A stretch of DNA of 64,000 bases from Shewanella gelidii (GTDB lineage: Bacteria > Pseudomonadota > Gammaproteobacteria > Enterobacterales > Shewanellaceae), in contig NZ_BMPZ01000001.1 in the NCBI RefSeq assembly GCF_014647855.1, positions 682,001 through 746,000 on the forward strand, given 5' to 3'. The notes below the pieces were generated by a model. The model had not been told where the DNA came from. It ran no database searches and worked only from the letters and a program-made list of their open reading frames with translations. Within the stretch, counting starts at the first letter, position 1; the number at the start of each line of letters is the position of its first letter. The translations under genes were made by a program, and so were the position numbers. Shown here one piece after another: positions 44,614 through 53,800 of the stretch.

Positions 44614-44658
44614 CCTTGCCGCAATGTTGGTTGTGTAATCAGTCAGCGCAGTGGGTGA

Positions 44659-44730
44659 CTTTTCAAACCATACGTTGGCTGGCTTTTCAAACCATACGTT
44701 GGCTGGCTTTTCAAACCATACGTTGGCTGG
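44659..44730. repeat. Tandem repeat, three perfect 24-bp copies
   Basis: Copies at 44659-44682, 44683-44706 and 44707-44730 are identical, with a partial unit before and after. Each unit has the core CCATACGTTGG and ends in GGCTGGC. Because 24 is a multiple of three, the minus strand reads as a repeated octapeptide, but no ribosome binding site supports translation. It lies between the SDR and LysR genes. Confidence 0.95.
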
Positions 44731-44788
44731 CTTTTTATTGTCGACATAGATAAGGTGTGGCAATAACCGCATAGAGGAACTGAAAGCC

Positions 44789-45712
44789 ATGCTCAATCAA
44801 GTCAATTTATCTGACCTAAGAGCCTTCGTATTGATTGCGCAGCTTGGCAGTTTTACTCAAGCAGCAGGCGTGCTCCAAGTATCACGTTCTCATGTCTCTC
44901 GACAATTAAGCGCCCTTGAAAAACAGCTCGGCGTGACACTGATTACGCGAACCACACGGCGATTAAATTTAACCGATACAGGCAAAACACTTTTTGCCCA
45001 ATGCCAAACTGCATTCACCGATATTGAGCACGCACTATTGGCCGCTGTCGATGACAATGAACAGCTTCGTGGCAACATTCGCCTCAACTGTGTCGGTGGG
45101 TTTATTGGTGAGGAGATTGTCGCCGACATTGTGCATCAATTCATGGGGCACTATCCGCATGTATCGATTGCTTTGGATTTTAGTAGTCACCGAATTGATT
45201 TAATCGCCGATGAGTTTGATATCGCCTTTCGCATGGGAAAACTACAAGATGCTAGTTTTATTGGTCGGCATCTTTTAGATATAGAAATGGTGACCCTTGC
45301 CAGCCCCAAATACTTACAACAACACCCCCCAATTGAGCATCCTAAGCAACTGAGTCAACATCGCTGCTTAACCGGTTCAGTCACTCAATGGTGTTTTCAT
45401 AACAATCACGATAAAAACCAAACGATTGAAATTCAAATTCAAGGCCGCCTACATTGTAAAAATGGTCGTGCGCTAATTAAGGGCGCACTTGCAAACAATG
45501 GCATCATTCGAGTTCCCAAAATATATTGCCAGCATGAAATAGAACAGGGATTACTGCAGCCTATACTTGAAAACTGGCATATCGCGCCAGTGCCTCTATT
45601 CGCGATTTATCAAAAAGACAAATACCAACCCCAGCGACTGAGAGATTTCATCGAATTTACGCTACAAGCCTTGAAAAGCACGGCGCTGCACAATGCGACC
45701 AATAAATCTTAG
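44789..45712 (+). CDS. LysR family transcriptional regulator
   Basis: A 307-aa LysR regulator of the CrgA-like group. The winged helix includes LRAFVLIAQLGSFTQAAGVL, SRSHVSRQLSALEKQLGVTL and ITRTTRRLNLTDTGKTLF (residues about 8-67). The effector domain follows, with the usual FDIAFRMGKLQDASFIGR segment. Its neighbour on the same strand is the SDR gene, a possible target. GAGGAA precedes ATG 44789. A 17-bp tandem repeat begins five bp after the stop. Confidence 0.93.
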   Translation: MLNQVNLSDLRAFVLIAQLGSFTQAAGVLQVSRSHVSRQLSALEKQLGVTLITRTTRRLNLTDTGKTLFAQCQTAFTDIEHALLAAVDDNEQLRGNIRLNCVGGFIGEEIVADIVHQFMGHYPHVSIALDFSSHRIDLIADEFDIAFRMGKLQDASFIGRHLLDIEMVTLASPKYLQQHPPIEHPKQLSQHRCLTGSVTQWCFHNNHDKNQTIEIQIQGRLHCKNGRALIKGALANNGIIRVPKIYCQHEIEQGLLQPILENWHIAPVPLFAIYQKDKYQPQRLRDFIEFTLQALKSTALHNATNKS

Positions 45713-45716
45713 TGAC

Positions 45717-45767
45717 CACTATCTCTTAATGGTCACTATCTCTTAATGATCACTATCTCTTAATGAC
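45717..45767. repeat. Tandem repeat, three 17-bp copies
   Basis: The unit CACTATCTCTTAATGGT recurs at 45717, 45734 and 45751, with only the last two bases of each unit changing. It sits in the gap between the LysR gene and the convergent MASE1 gene. Confidence 0.9.
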
Positions 45768-45797
45768 CCCTTCGAAGCCGACGCCAACAAAAAGGCG

Positions 45798-48773
45798 CTA
45801 GATATCATAGTTCACCGATTGAATGGCTGACTTATTCTCTGCTGAAGCAGGCTTTTTATTCTGCAAGGCCCCAGGCTTGCCAAATAGATAGCCCTGTAAA
45901 TAATCGCAACCCATTTTGGTCAATGCACGCGCTTGTTTTTGTGTTTCGACGCCTTCAGCGACAACGGTAATATCAAGCACTTTTGCCATACTGACAATCG
46001 CTTTAATAAAAGCTTTATCTTGCTTGTCGACTTCAATATCCCGCACAAACTCGCGATCAATTTTGAGAATATCGACGGGGTAGCGTTTTAAATAACTTAA
46101 ACTTGAATAACCGGTACCAAAATCATCAATCGCGATTTGAATCCCAAGATCGCGAATTTTCCGCATCACTTTTAAACTTCGATCCGGATCGCTCATCAAT
46201 GATGTTTCCGTGAGTTCAAAAATCAAACATTCAGAGTCTATCGACTCCGTTCTTAGTAGTCGTTTAACGTCTTTCAAAAAGCCTGGGGTTTCTAACTGAA
46301 CCGCGCTAATATTCACTGAAATTTTTCGATAGCCAGCATTTTCTTGCTGTACAAAGACCTTGATGTCTTTGCAGACTTTAGCCAAAAGTTGCTGACCTAA
46401 GCGGTTAATCAGCCGCGTCTCTTCGGCCACGGGAATAAACACATCAGGCGGCACCGCATGACCATCTTTGTCATACCAACGACATAGGGCTTCGGCATAG
46501 ACAACCTCTTGGGTTTCGGCATCAATAATGGGCTGATAAGCAATTGAGATTTGGTCGGTTTCAATCGCTTGCCTTAGATCCTGCTCGAGCTTCAATCGCT
46601 GGCTCGCCTCTTGTTCGAGATTGGTTGAGTAGAAACTAAATGTATTTCGTCCGAGTCCTTTCGCACGATACATCGCCGCATCAGCTCGACGCATTAAGGT
46701 ATCGGCATCAGTGCCATCTTTAGGGCACATCGCAATCCCGATACTCGAAGTCACACTGTATTCAATTCGCTCATTCCAGATCGGTGCATTGATTTTATTC
46801 AATATTTGTTTGCAAACTCTTGTAATATCGTAAGAACTTTCCACTCCTTCAAGCAATACAATGAACTCATCTCCCCCCAACCGGCATACCGTATCGTTAT
46901 CACGGGTTATCGATTGCAAACGTTCTGCAATCACCTTCAATAGCTTATCTCCCTCATTGTGTCCAAGGGTATCATTGATGGTTTTGAAGTTATCTAAATC
47001 CATAAATAGTAGGGCAAAACCATGATTTGTTCGTGCGTGGGAAGAACAAGCATGATTCAATCGGTCCGTTAGTAATAACCGATTCGGTAAGTCGGTGAGC
47101 ACATCATGTTGCGCCAGGTAAGACATCCGCTCAGAAATGGCTCGAGTTTCTGTGATGTCTTGAAAGACAATGACTGTACCGCGCACGGCATTAAACTTAT
47201 CGATGATTGGCGATACCAATTGCTGTACAACAAACTCATCTCCGGTCTTGCTCTTTAGTGTGGCCGTACTCGAGAATCGACTTTGCTCACCTGTCTGATT
47301 TTTTACCGCGGTAGGATTTGGTAATACCTCTTGGGTTTCCACATCACACAACATCACCACATCTTCAAACTTGCGCCCCAATGCTTCGTGCTGTTCAATG
47401 CCAATTAATTGCTCCGCGACTGGGTTTAAATAGCTAATTCGGCCGTCGGTATCGGTAGATACCATCCCATCGCCCATCGATTTTAGTGTGATTTCAATGA
47501 GCTCCTTGTCCCGCGAAAGCTCTTGGGTCAATTGCTTTTCCAAGGTGACATCCCCAAGCACTGCAAATGATCGGGTTACCCCAGAACTGGTATCTAAAAT
47601 CGCAGACAGTTCAATATCCAGTATTTCGCCATTAGCCTTCACAAACTGGTACTCGACTTTATCGAGACGACCGGTTTTGAAAAAGGTCGGTAACACTTCA
47701 TGAATCGCTCTGTGTTGGCTTTCCTTTGTGAGAAACACACTCGACTTTTGCCCGACGACGTCATCACGATGATATCCCAACAAATCAAGCCAAGTATCAC
47801 TGACAGCGGTAATCACGCCTTCATCGTCAATAGAATGCATGGCAACTGGTGTTTTTTCATAAATCTGCGCTGCCCGACGACGAATACTCACGATTTCGGT
47901 TTTTGCGCGACGTGTAGCTGCCATCGAGACCGCCAATAACATCGGCGGTAAAAAGCTGAGCACAAGGGGGATATATGAATACACTTCTGGCATGTGCGGC
48001 TGGCGACTTGCATCAAAACCTTCTAAACCTAATGCAATCAAAGCAGACAGGGAAACGCTGATGCCAATGGCACTAATGGCCATGCCTTCAAAAGAAGTAA
48101 AAGCGACTAAGAGTAAAATCGCAGCGACATAAATATACGGAAAAGACAAATACTGCAGTGCTACAAATGAAACTATCAAGGCAATGCCAATTGACGCTAA
48201 GTTTCCAAGGTTGAGTGCTCTTTGAACCAACACGCGAGGACCGATAAGCGTATAGGCAAGTGCGATTGCGGTCATACTAATCCCGCCCGACAAATGACCA
48301 ATGAACCCACTCGACCAAGCTTCAAATAGGGTATCTACTCCTTGCAGTGATACTACCGTTGCCCCCAGTGATGCACTGACACCTGGCGCAATCAAACAGG
48401 TGCAACTTAGAATGATCATAAAGTCTTTTGGGCTGTGCATTGCTCGGTCTAAAGCAGCATGCTGCCGGATCAGGTATGCACTCAAAAAGACTGCAAAAAC
48501 ATTAGCCACAGCTAACATAAAACTCATGAGTACATTTTGTGAAAAAGGCAGATCTGCGGCCAAACTTGCGAACAAAACCGCAAACAACGCTTTCGGCCAA
48601 TGGAGCCTAGATTGGGTCAATAAATGCTGGCCAGCAAAATAAACACCCATCGCAGCATTCGCGTACCAAACGACCGCTAAACTATGCTCGCCTCTCGACA
48701 AGAGTAGTGCACATGTTGCCATGAGATAATAGGTGAGAAATATAATACTTGGCGCTTTCCAATCTTTTGGCAT
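45798..48773 (-). CDS. MASE1-PAS-PAS-GGDEF-EAL c-di-GMP signalling protein
   Basis: A 991-aa membrane sensor. Residues about 1-290 hold eight or so helices of a MASE1 domain (YYLMATCALLLSRGEHSLAV, VVWYANAAMGVYFAG). Two PAS domains follow (about 300-415 and 425-540). The GGDEF domain has an intact RLGGDEFIVLLEG, and the EAL domain has YAEALCRWYD, IFELTETSLMSDP, AIDDFGTGYSSLSYL and VVAEGVETQKQA. Both catalytic sites look complete, so the protein may make or break c-di-GMP depending on signals. No clear ribosome binding site precedes ATG 48773. It stands alone as a transcription unit. Confidence 0.95.
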   Translation of the reverse strand: MPKDWKAPSIIFLTYYLMATCALLLSRGEHSLAVVWYANAAMGVYFAGQHLLTQSRLHWPKALFAVLFASLAADLPFSQNVLMSFMLAVANVFAVFLSAYLIRQHAALDRAMHSPKDFMIILSCTCLIAPGVSASLGATVVSLQGVDTLFEAWSSGFIGHLSGGISMTAIALAYTLIGPRVLVQRALNLGNLASIGIALIVSFVALQYLSFPYIYVAAILLLVAFTSFEGMAISAIGISVSLSALIALGLEGFDASRQPHMPEVYSYIPLVLSFLPPMLLAVSMAATRRAKTEIVSIRRRAAQIYEKTPVAMHSIDDEGVITAVSDTWLDLLGYHRDDVVGQKSSVFLTKESQHRAIHEVLPTFFKTGRLDKVEYQFVKANGEILDIELSAILDTSSGVTRSFAVLGDVTLEKQLTQELSRDKELIEITLKSMGDGMVSTDTDGRISYLNPVAEQLIGIEQHEALGRKFEDVVMLCDVETQEVLPNPTAVKNQTGEQSRFSSTATLKSKTGDEFVVQQLVSPIIDKFNAVRGTVIVFQDITETRAISERMSYLAQHDVLTDLPNRLLLTDRLNHACSSHARTNHGFALLFMDLDNFKTINDTLGHNEGDKLLKVIAERLQSITRDNDTVCRLGGDEFIVLLEGVESSYDITRVCKQILNKINAPIWNERIEYSVTSSIGIAMCPKDGTDADTLMRRADAAMYRAKGLGRNTFSFYSTNLEQEASQRLKLEQDLRQAIETDQISIAYQPIIDAETQEVVYAEALCRWYDKDGHAVPPDVFIPVAEETRLINRLGQQLLAKVCKDIKVFVQQENAGYRKISVNISAVQLETPGFLKDVKRLLRTESIDSECLIFELTETSLMSDPDRSLKVMRKIRDLGIQIAIDDFGTGYSSLSYLKRYPVDILKIDREFVRDIEVDKQDKAFIKAIVSMAKVLDITVVAEGVETQKQARALTKMGCDYLQGYLFGKPGALQNKKPASAENKSAIQSVNYDI

Positions 48774-49000
48774 AAGTGTTATTTCGCGACGGTTATTTTA
48801 ATTTTCACGCTCAAACCTAGGATGGTCGCAATTCGATATGAGCAGCACTTGGCCACATCAATAGGCACACGTCGAATAGGCATAGATAAAGGATGGGATG
48901 TAAACGGTTCGAATATTTGCGACTCATCTCGTCCACCTTAGATTGAACGAATAATATTTCCGTAGGATTGGCTCTGTTACTCCGTCAGGTGAGCCATGTA

Positions 49001-49237
49001 ATGAGTGTAGCAAAACTAAATGAAATCAACGCAAAATCAGCGACTGAAGATGATAAGCCGAGAATGAGTCGCAACATAGAAGTAAAGCAAACAAGCGATT
49101 CACTGCGCGAAGACCGCCGTGGCCGGCAGACATGGCAAAGGGCTATTCAGCCCACCGTCAACAGTGAATCGATTACTCCCTCACGGCATCGCAGCGACCC
49201 AATTCTGGATCGCAATACAATCAAAACTCCTGATTGA
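49001..49237 (+). CDS. Candidate small charged protein, 78 aa
   Basis: ATG 49001 is preceded by AGGTGAG at about 8-10 bp spacing. The 78-aa product is highly charged and probably disordered, with an Arg-rich centre (REDRRGRQTWQR). It overlaps the 3' end of the convergent marR gene by 17 bp. I do not recognise it, and frames of this length occur by chance, so the call is tentative. The rest of 48774-49000 holds no gene. Confidence 0.35.
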   Translation: MSVAKLNEINAKSATEDDKPRMSRNIEVKQTSDSLREDRRGRQTWQRAIQPTVNSESITPSRHRSDPILDRNTIKTPD

Positions 49238-49637
49238 TTTTTCGCAAGCTTTCGGTCAGTACGGAGAGTTCATCTTGGTTCAGTGGCTGAGTAATATCTT
49301 GCGTCAGCTGCAAATGCATCTCATTATGCTGTTTATGTAATGCTTCCCCAGCAACGGTCAGCCCAACTAAAATTGAACGTCGATCATCATCGTGGGGGTG
49401 ACGTTCAACAAGCTCAGACTTCACGAGTTTCTCAATCTGTACGGTTAAAGTCCCCGTGGTAATGCCAAGTCGTTCTGCAAGCTCTTTCATCCGCATTGGT
49501 CCAAAAGAACCTAAAACCTCGATGGTGTGAACTTGGGCCAATGTATAGCCAGTTTCTTTTACAACCGACTGCTCCCACGAAGAGAGCTTATCGTAAAATT
49601 CAATAATGAGGCTATTTAGGTTTTTCAGAGGATGCAT
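49221..49637 (-). CDS. MarR family transcriptional regulator
   Basis: A 138-aa MarR-type winged-helix repressor. The DNA-binding core reads RMKELAERLGITTGTLTVQI, then EKLVKSELVERHPHDDDRRS with the beta-wing, followed by ILVGLTVAGEAL. It lies 7 bp downstream of dmeF on the same strand and so is co-transcribed with it. The operator cluster before dmeF is a likely target. A MarR-type regulator next to a cobalt/nickel efflux gene is unusual; DmeR or RcnR of another family is the more common partner. Confidence 0.9.
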   Translation of the reverse strand: MHPLKNLNSLIIEFYDKLSSWEQSVVKETGYTLAQVHTIEVLGSFGPMRMKELAERLGITTGTLTVQIEKLVKSELVERHPHDDDRRSILVGLTVAGEALHKQHNEMHLQLTQDITQPLNQDELSVLTESLRKINQEF

Positions 49638-49644
49638 AAATTTC

Positions 49645-50619
49645 TCAGCAATAGTTCACTTCAATCGTCAAGTGACTAAGTTTACCAAACTTTTGCAGTG
49701 CCTGTTTATAATCGTCAGCCTGATCCTTTGACGGCGTCACGACCACAATTGATGCCGCATAATGATCTGCACTAATTTTCCAAATATGTAGATCTGTTAC
49801 CGTCGTTAAACCATCCTTCTCAATTTCAGCAACGACCTTCTCTTGATAGCCTTGGCTAATGCTAGCATCAAGTAATATAGGATTTGTTTGCTGCATCAGA
49901 CCGTACGCCCATTTGGTAATCACGACTGCACCAACGATTCCCATCACTGGGTCAAGCCATGTCCAACCTACATATTTCCCAACTAATAATGCGGTAATGG
50001 CTAATAAAGACGTGAGTGCGTCCGCAAGCACATGTAGATAGGCAGCTTTCAAATTATGATCATGTCCATGGTGACCGTGCCCATGCTGATGTTCATGATG
50101 ATGGCCGTGATGATGATCGCCATGCTCATGACCATGATCATCGTGTTCGTCACCATGATGATGGTGGTGATGCTCATGACCTAAAATAAACATGCTGGCG
50201 ACATTCACGATAAGGCCGATAACCGCAACCATAATGGCTTGCGTGAATTGAATTTCCAACGGTGAAAATAACCGATGAACCGATTCCGCAACCATAATTA
50301 AAGCGACAATCCCCAGTCCAATGGCGCTTGTATATCCACCTAAGACCCCGACTTTGCCGGTACCATAAGAGAACTTCCCACTATGGAGGTGTTTGCGAGC
50401 ATAGCGATAGGTAAACAGTGTGATACAAAAAGCGGCTGCGTGGGTGCCCATATGCCAGCCATCGGCTAACAGCGCCATTGAGCCATAAATCGTACCAGCA
50501 ATCACCTCGACAGACATGGTGACCAAGGTGAGAAGAAGGACATACCAAGTACGGCGCTCATTTTTATCACTAACAGAAGAAAACTGGTGAGAATGGGTAT
50601 ATTTTTTAGTTAAATCCAT
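49645..50619 (-). CDS. dmeF: CDF family Co(II)/Ni(II) efflux transporter
   Basis: A 324-aa cation diffusion facilitator that exports divalent metal ions in exchange for protons. Six helices are expected; the first bears LTLVTMSVEVIAGTIYGSMA and the metal site ALLADGWHMGTHAAAF with the H-D pair, matched by HVLADALTSLLAI in helix V. Between helices IV and V lies a long His/Asp/Gly loop (about residues 148-190, over twenty His), typical of DmeF/CzcD-type metal sensors. The C-terminal cytosolic domain has VTDLHIWKISADHYAASIVV. MarR is the next gene. Metal choice within the group is inferred from family. Confidence 0.92.
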   Translation of the reverse strand: MDLTKKYTHSHQFSSVSDKNERRTWYVLLLTLVTMSVEVIAGTIYGSMALLADGWHMGTHAAAFCITLFTYRYARKHLHSGKFSYGTGKVGVLGGYTSAIGLGIVALIMVAESVHRLFSPLEIQFTQAIMVAVIGLIVNVASMFILGHEHHHHHHGDEHDDHGHEHGDHHHGHHHEHQHGHGHHGHDHNLKAAYLHVLADALTSLLAITALLVGKYVGWTWLDPVMGIVGAVVITKWAYGLMQQTNPILLDASISQGYQEKVVAEIEKDGLTTVTDLHIWKISADHYAASIVVVTPSKDQADDYKQALQKFGKLSHLTIEVNYC

Positions 50620-50632
50620 CGTATTATTTTTG

Positions 50633-50709
50633 TTTGACCATCAAAGTATTGGCAATGTATTTACTTTGACACCCAAAGTAAATAGCCAGCAATTAGTTTG
50701 ACCATCAAA
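50633..50709. promoter_or_regulatory. Operator cluster upstream of dmeF-marR
   Basis: The 13-bp sequence TTTGACCATCAAA (arms TTTGA / TCAAA) appears twice, at 50633-50645 and 50697-50709. Between them is a 23-bp palindrome at 50660-50682 with perfect arms TTTACTTTG / CAAAGTAAA around ACACC. All are within 90 bp of the dmeF start and are good candidates for MarR binding. Confidence 0.7.
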
Positions 50710-50823
50710 ATAATAAAGATGTGAGCTCAACGACACTCTACTTCTAAGCCTTCATCCAAGCTATAGCGTATGGGAAGCTCCTGTAACACTCCCACTTAAA
50801 CACTGCACACTTAAGCTAAAAGC

Positions 50824-50854
50824 AAAAAAGCTTTCGCCATAAAACGAAAGCTTT
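50824..50854 (-). terminator. Rho-independent terminator of the FG-GAP lipoprotein gene
   Basis: Stem AAAGCTTTCG / CGAAAGCTTT (10 perfect bp) followed by six T on the minus strand, 20 bp beyond the stop at 50875. Confidence 0.88.
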
Positions 50855-50874
50855 CTACCAATAAAGTTCAATCT

Positions 50875-53800
50875 TTAATTCAATAGATACATGGAATTTG
50901 ATGTGGAAATCATCATTTGAATTCCCTGCTCACCGTGGTTACGCACTTTCAATCCATGCTGTGCGGGCTTACCGATTAAAGCTGCACTTTTCCATATAGG
51001 AAATCCTTCATTAGACACCTTTCCTACGAAGTAAATATTATTATCATTCCAATAGGAATAATCATCTCCAATTTGGCCCGCGATAAATAAACTCTGCTTA
51101 GTCGAACTAGATACGTCAACGGCAACATCTAGCGCTTTGTAAGCCAGCTCATGCCTTGCTTGTTCAACCAAGTTGTTACTCTCTATTTCATAAATAACTA
51201 TTTCATTCTTGGTACCACTCACACTCCAATGGCTCGATGAATTCAAGCAAAGCAGTTCTAACGCGTCATCAGTATCATAGTTGAACATCTCTAGTCGGAG
51301 GCAACTTTGCTCAAGCGAAGACTGCTCAAAAAAGGCGCCACCCAAAACAGTCATAAGCGAAAGCTTATCTCCATGTGCGACAATAGAAATAGAATGGTCT
51401 AAATACAATGATGTAAAATCTTGAGGATAATCATCAAACGTATACTTTGCAATTTCCAGTTCATTTTCAATATCAATGACCTTAAATTGTCGACCATCAA
51501 TATAGTTTAAATCATCAAAACCATCTTGATTTAAATCGAATGCTTTAATCACTCCAATGTCTGAAGACGTCTGGGAAGACAATGACCAGTGTGTTGAATA
51601 ATCGAATAACTGCATCACTGCTACCTCTCCATCATAATATGATGTTGCAGGTAAAAAAATGTCACCGAATCCATCGTTGTTAAAATCGGATGTAATAGCG
51701 TATCGACTTCCATCCCAATTTGTAGAAATCAGCTCACTAAAAGTCAAAGAACCCGTACTATCCATTTCTACAACTCTACTTCCACTGTCCATGCCTGCTT
51801 TAGTTTCAGGCACAAAGAAAATAGCACGCTCCTTTTCTTCGGTAATTTTCGACCATCCAGCAGTGCTATATGAAGTCGCTTGCACCGACGATTCATTATT
51901 TTTCACGATAACAACGCCCTCATCTACATCGGCTGTGACAAAATAGTCTTGTCCTGATGAAGTTAGCCCGCTTCCCCAATGAATCTCTAGTTGATCATCG
52001 TTATCTGAATCGCCTATGGCCAGAGATGCTGAACCATGACCTTGCATCCCAACTTCCCATTGGGAAACTAATTGTCCATTTTCTAAATCATAAGCATTAA
52101 TATCACCCCACTGGCAATCACCAGCTACTAGCTCATCCTGTGGATCACTATCTATATTTCCGCTCACTAGAGTACATATTTCTTGATTTTCTATCGTTGC
52201 AAGTGTGGACTTGCTCTGCGCAGAAAAGATACTAATATCGCCCCATGAACCTGCACCAGCAATCTCAGAAATCCCATCACCATTGTAATCACCAGTGGTA
52301 ACAAAGCGTCGGCCAAACTCGGTACCACTCAACCATTGATTTGTCCATGTTTCTGAGTCATATACAAGCCCACTATTACTAATAAGTTCAAGGTTTGAGT
52401 CATTATCCACGTTCGCAAAAATAATTTGTTTAGCCCCAAGCATGTCTATCACAAATTCAACTGTATCCGGGGTATCAAATTGAACAACTTTGACCTGACC
52501 GTCATCACTATATTCGTATTCGCTATTTGAATATAAATATGCAATCTCAGGTCGACCATCATGATCGACATCAGCAATAGCAATGCTTCGTATATATTTT
52601 TCAGTAGAAAATAGTTTTGTTGCATTTTGAGTCAACTCATGAATAACACTAATCCCGTGTTCAGTAGCAATGAAGATTTCTTGTTTGCCATCATTATTAC
52701 TATCATAGGATGCAATCTGTATAATATTTCCATCAGTAGGAAGCGAATATGGATACATCCATTTTTGTTGTAACGTGCCATCAACTTCTGACAGTATGAA
52801 CAAGGCTTTATAATTATCCGTTGTTAATATTTCACTTGTACCATTCTGGTCAAAATCAGACACCAGAATTGAATGTTCTAAACGAGGAGCTAATAGCCCG
52901 GATCTTACGATTGGAAGCTCCTTATCTGAGGTTACCTCAACCTCAATGGTTCTGGTTTCAGCAATTTCCCCAGTAAGGTTAGGCAGACCTACGGTAAAGG
53001 TAAAAAACTGCGTAGAAAACACCAGATCAGAAGGCACATCCCAGCTCACCTCACCATTTTGATCCATACTGGCTCCCCTTGGGCCAGAAATAAGAACACC
53101 GAACTGGTCTTCTTCTTTCATATCTGGATCGGTCAGCCTAACCGAAAAATTAATACGAGTTCCTGCTTGAATCTGTTCTGGAATATTTGAAACGATAAGT
53201 TCTGATGGCGAGTCAGACAGGGTAATTGATTTAGTTTCGCTTTCAATTGAGTTCGTTTGATCGGCGACAACCATACTTACTGAAACAACATCACCATAAA
53301 CTGCAAGATAGGCTGGAAACAGAGAACTATGCTCTCCTTCAACCAACACCCCATTTATATACCAGCGATAGCTAACGACTAGATCTTCTGTTGCCGTGTC
53401 TTCATCTCTATAATAGCCCGCGTAAACCTCGATTGGCGTTCTCGTATCCGCATATGAATTTAAAAAATACGGAGCGTTAACGACTGGTGGTAATGACATA
53501 TCAGTTAAGGCAACTAAGGTCTTATCAAGCACACTGCCATTAATAAGCTCTTCTATATTCCCAAAATAAGTCCCGACATCATAAGAGTTATCCCCGTCCG
53601 TATCTTCTAGATACTTAATTAGGTTGTCCCCAAAATCAAATTGAACTCTTCTGTCACCAGTAAACGTAATTTTACCTTGACTAAAACTAGGCGCTTCGTA
53701 GTAATAACTTCTTCCAATATCTGTGGTCGTTATATTGACGCGTCCTTTATCGCTAGTAAGCAATGAACCAGTCACTTCAGATTTAAAGTAGGGAACACCA

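Noticed and set aside
44659..44730. Could the 24-bp repeats be a CRISPR array?
   Set aside because: Copies are directly adjacent without spacers, and no cas gene is present in the window.
44572..44796. 74-codon minus-strand frame encoding a repeated octapeptide
   Set aside because: The repeat is simply the 24-bp DNA tandem repeat read in frame; the frame runs over the end of the SDR gene and has no start signal.
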